From JACCQS01 sp963766765 (lineage in GTDB: Bacteria; Actinomycetota; Actinomycetes; Mycobacteriales; Geodermatophilaceae), in NCBI GenBank assembly GCA_963766765.1, contig CAVYBR010000007.1, positions 124,001-188,000 of the forward strand: DNA of 64,000 bases, given 5' to 3'. Both the position numbers and the translations under genes were made by a program. Of this stretch, positions 62,785 through 64,000 are shown piece by piece. The first letter of the stretch is position 1. Each line of letters opens with the position of its first letter. Below the pieces are notes generated by a model. It was not told where the DNA came from. It made no database searches and saw only the letters and a program-made list of their open reading frames with translations.

Positions 62785-63294
62785 CTAGATCCGGAAGATC
62801 TCCAGCGCCACGATCTCGACCTCGACCTGGTTGCCGTTGGGAGCCGAGTAGGTGAGGCTCTCGCCGACCTTCTTGCCGATGATCGCCTTGCCGAGCGCTG
62901 ACTCCGGCGAATACACGGTCAGGTCCGTCGTGCCGCTGATCTCCCGCGAACCCAGGAGAAACTTCTCGGTGTCATCGTCGCCCACGAAGCGGACGGTGAC
63001 GACGGTGCCGAGAGCGGCTTCCTCGGCATGATCGGGCGGGTCGCCGACCTCAGCGCCGCGCAGGATGTCGCTGAGCTGGCGGATACGCGCCTCTGCCTTG
63101 CCCTGCTCCTCCTTGGCCGCGTGATAGCCACCGTTTTCCTTGAGGTCACCCTCTTCGCGTCGCGCGTTGATCTCTGCGCTCATGGCCGGGCGGGCGGCGA
63201 TGAGCTTCTCGAGTTCTGCGGCAAGCCGGTCGTAGGCGTCCTGCGTCAACCAGGTGGTCGGTTCAGAACTTGGCTCTACGGTGGCGCTGGACAC
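62785..63294 (-). CDS. greA: transcription elongation factor GreA
   Basis: GreA enters the RNA polymerase secondary channel and stimulates transcript cleavage. The N-terminal coiled coil carries the acidic tip in REEGDLKENGGYHAAKEEQG, and the C-terminal FKBP-like domain ends SPNGNQ-type YSAPNGNQVEVEIVALE. GTG 63294 is chosen for its AGGAGCC site; a longer frame begins at 63327. It lies next to mca as in M. tuberculosis (Rv1080c-Rv1082), but the DUF4307 gene that separates them there is absent. Confidence 0.93.
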   Translation of the reverse strand: MSSATVEPSSEPTTWLTQDAYDRLAAELEKLIAARPAMSAEINARREEGDLKENGGYHAAKEEQGKAEARIRQLSDILRGAEVGDPPDHAEEAALGTVVTVRFVGDDDTEKFLLGSREISGTTDLTVYSPESALGKAIIGKKVGESLTYSAPNGNQVEVEIVALEIFRI

Positions 63295-63451
63295 GGTGGG
63301 GCTCCTCGAGTGCTTGGGGACGTACATGAAGCCGCGCGAATGATTCGAACGTGCTGGCAGCCAACGGTGCGGCCGCGCAACGCGGCGGATGAGACCCTGA
63401 CGCTACCGCGTATGTGCCGAGGCTGCCGCATCGCCAGATTGCGGCATTGGT

Positions 63452-63457
63452 CATGAT
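63452..63457 (+). promoter_or_regulatory. -10 box of mca
   Basis: CATGAT lies six bases before GTG 63464. The only purine-rich stretch (GAGGG) abuts the start codon too closely to serve as a ribosome site, so a leaderless transcript is likely. Confidence 0.4.
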
Positions 63458-63463
63458 AGAGGG

Positions 63464-64000
63464 GTGAGTTCCATTTCGCCCGAGGACCGGACCCCGCTTC
63501 GGCTGATGGCTGTCCACGCGCATCCGGATGACGAATCGAGTAAGGGCGCGGCCACGATGGCGCGCTATGTCAGGGAGGGCGTCGACGTTCTCGTCGTGAC
63601 CTGCACCGGTGGGGAGCGTGGGTCGATCCTCAATCCGGCGATGGACCGTCCCGACGTCCTGGCCGACATCGCCAACATTCGCGCTGCGGAGATGGAGCGC
63701 GCCCGGGAGATCCTCGGGGTCTCCCAATCGTGGTTGGGGTTCGTGGACTCAGGTCTGCCGGAGGGCGATCCGCTGCCCGACCTGCCGGAGGGGTGTTTCG
63801 CCCTGGTGCCGACCGAGGAGGCCGCCGAGCCCCTCGTCGCACTGATCCGCTCATTTCGCCCACACGTCGTCATCACCTATGACGAAAAGGGCGGTTATCC
63901 GCATCCCGACCACATCAAGACCCACGACGTGTCCATGGTTGCCTTTGATGCCGCGGGGGACCCGGAGCGTTACCCCGCTGCCGGGGATCCGTGGCAGCCG
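63464..64000 (+). CDS. mca: mycothiol S-conjugate amidase (partial, runs off the window)
   Basis: Mca cleaves mycothiol conjugates to release mercapturic acids in detoxification. The zinc site is VHAHPDDESSKGA near residue 20 (AHPDDE) and the later PHPDHIKTHD supplies the third ligand. CTGGERGSILNPAMD is the typical LmbE/MshB-Mca segment. MshB, the paralogue, is similar, but TGGERGSILNP and the linkage with greA favour Mca. The reading frame is open to base 64000, giving 179 of about 290 residues. Confidence 0.9.
   Translation, partial: MSSISPEDRTPLRLMAVHAHPDDESSKGAATMARYVREGVDVLVVTCTGGERGSILNPAMDRPDVLADIANIRAAEMERAREILGVSQSWLGFVDSGLPEGDPLPDLPEGCFALVPTEEAAEPLVALIRSFRPHVVITYDEKGGYPHPDHIKTHDVSMVAFDAAGDPERYPAAGDPWQP

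Overview
The window comes from a high-GC Gram-positive actinobacterium (class Actinomycetes). The evidence is a mycothiol S-conjugate amidase (Mca), a type VII secretion (ESX) locus, DUF501, DUF4235 and DUF4032 proteins, a 13E12/DUF222 HNH endonuclease, heavy use of GTG starts, and many GTGA/ATGA start-stop overlaps. Two blocks keep the gene order of Mycobacterium tuberculosis. One is rplY-pth-mfd-(surA-like)-mazG-eno-ftsB-DUF501-ppx (compare Rv1014c-Rv1026). The other is thiolase-SGNH-SGNH-cbs-metB-greA-mca (compare Rv1074c-Rv1082). No mycolate genes are visible, so the host is probably not a mycobacterium. I cannot name the genus.

Region 1 (1-15.8 kb) is an exopolysaccharide/cell-surface island. 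It holds a large secreted propeller/PKD protein, a Wzy-like polymerase, two paralogous polysaccharide co-polymerase/BY-kinases, a low-molecular-weight tyrosine phosphatase, three glycosyltransferases, a methyltransferase, a UDP-sugar dehydrogenase, a sugar epimerase and a nucleotidyltransferase. Activated sugars are made, assembled and polymerised, and the kinase/phosphatase pair probably controls chain length and export.

Region 2 (16-36 kb) is the conserved housekeeping block. It is interrupted by a secreted phospholipase A2-like protein, an acyltransferase, an ABC exporter, a metallophosphoesterase and a 5'-truncated 13E12 HNH element preceded by a long inverted repeat.

Region 3 (36-44 kb) carries a family 5 uracil-DNA glycosylase, type II NADH dehydrogenase, an odd tRNA gene, a BI-1/YccA membrane protein, a thiolase, two SGNH hydrolases and cystathionine beta-synthase. 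Several conserved genes here are broken by single-base indels.

Region 4 (44-52 kb) is a compact type VII secretion locus sitting between cbs and metB. It has a WXG100 pair, an EspC-like protein, EccC, a MinD-like ATPase and EccD. Its divergent promoter region contains two perfect actinobacterial DnaA boxes.

Region 5 (52-64 kb) contains metB, a four-gene AAA+/VWA/GNAT/exported-protein operon, threonine dehydratase, a DrrAB-type ABC exporter, an RNHCP zinc-ribbon protein, an Lrp/AsnC regulator, an APH-fold kinase, greA and the start of mca, which runs off the window end.
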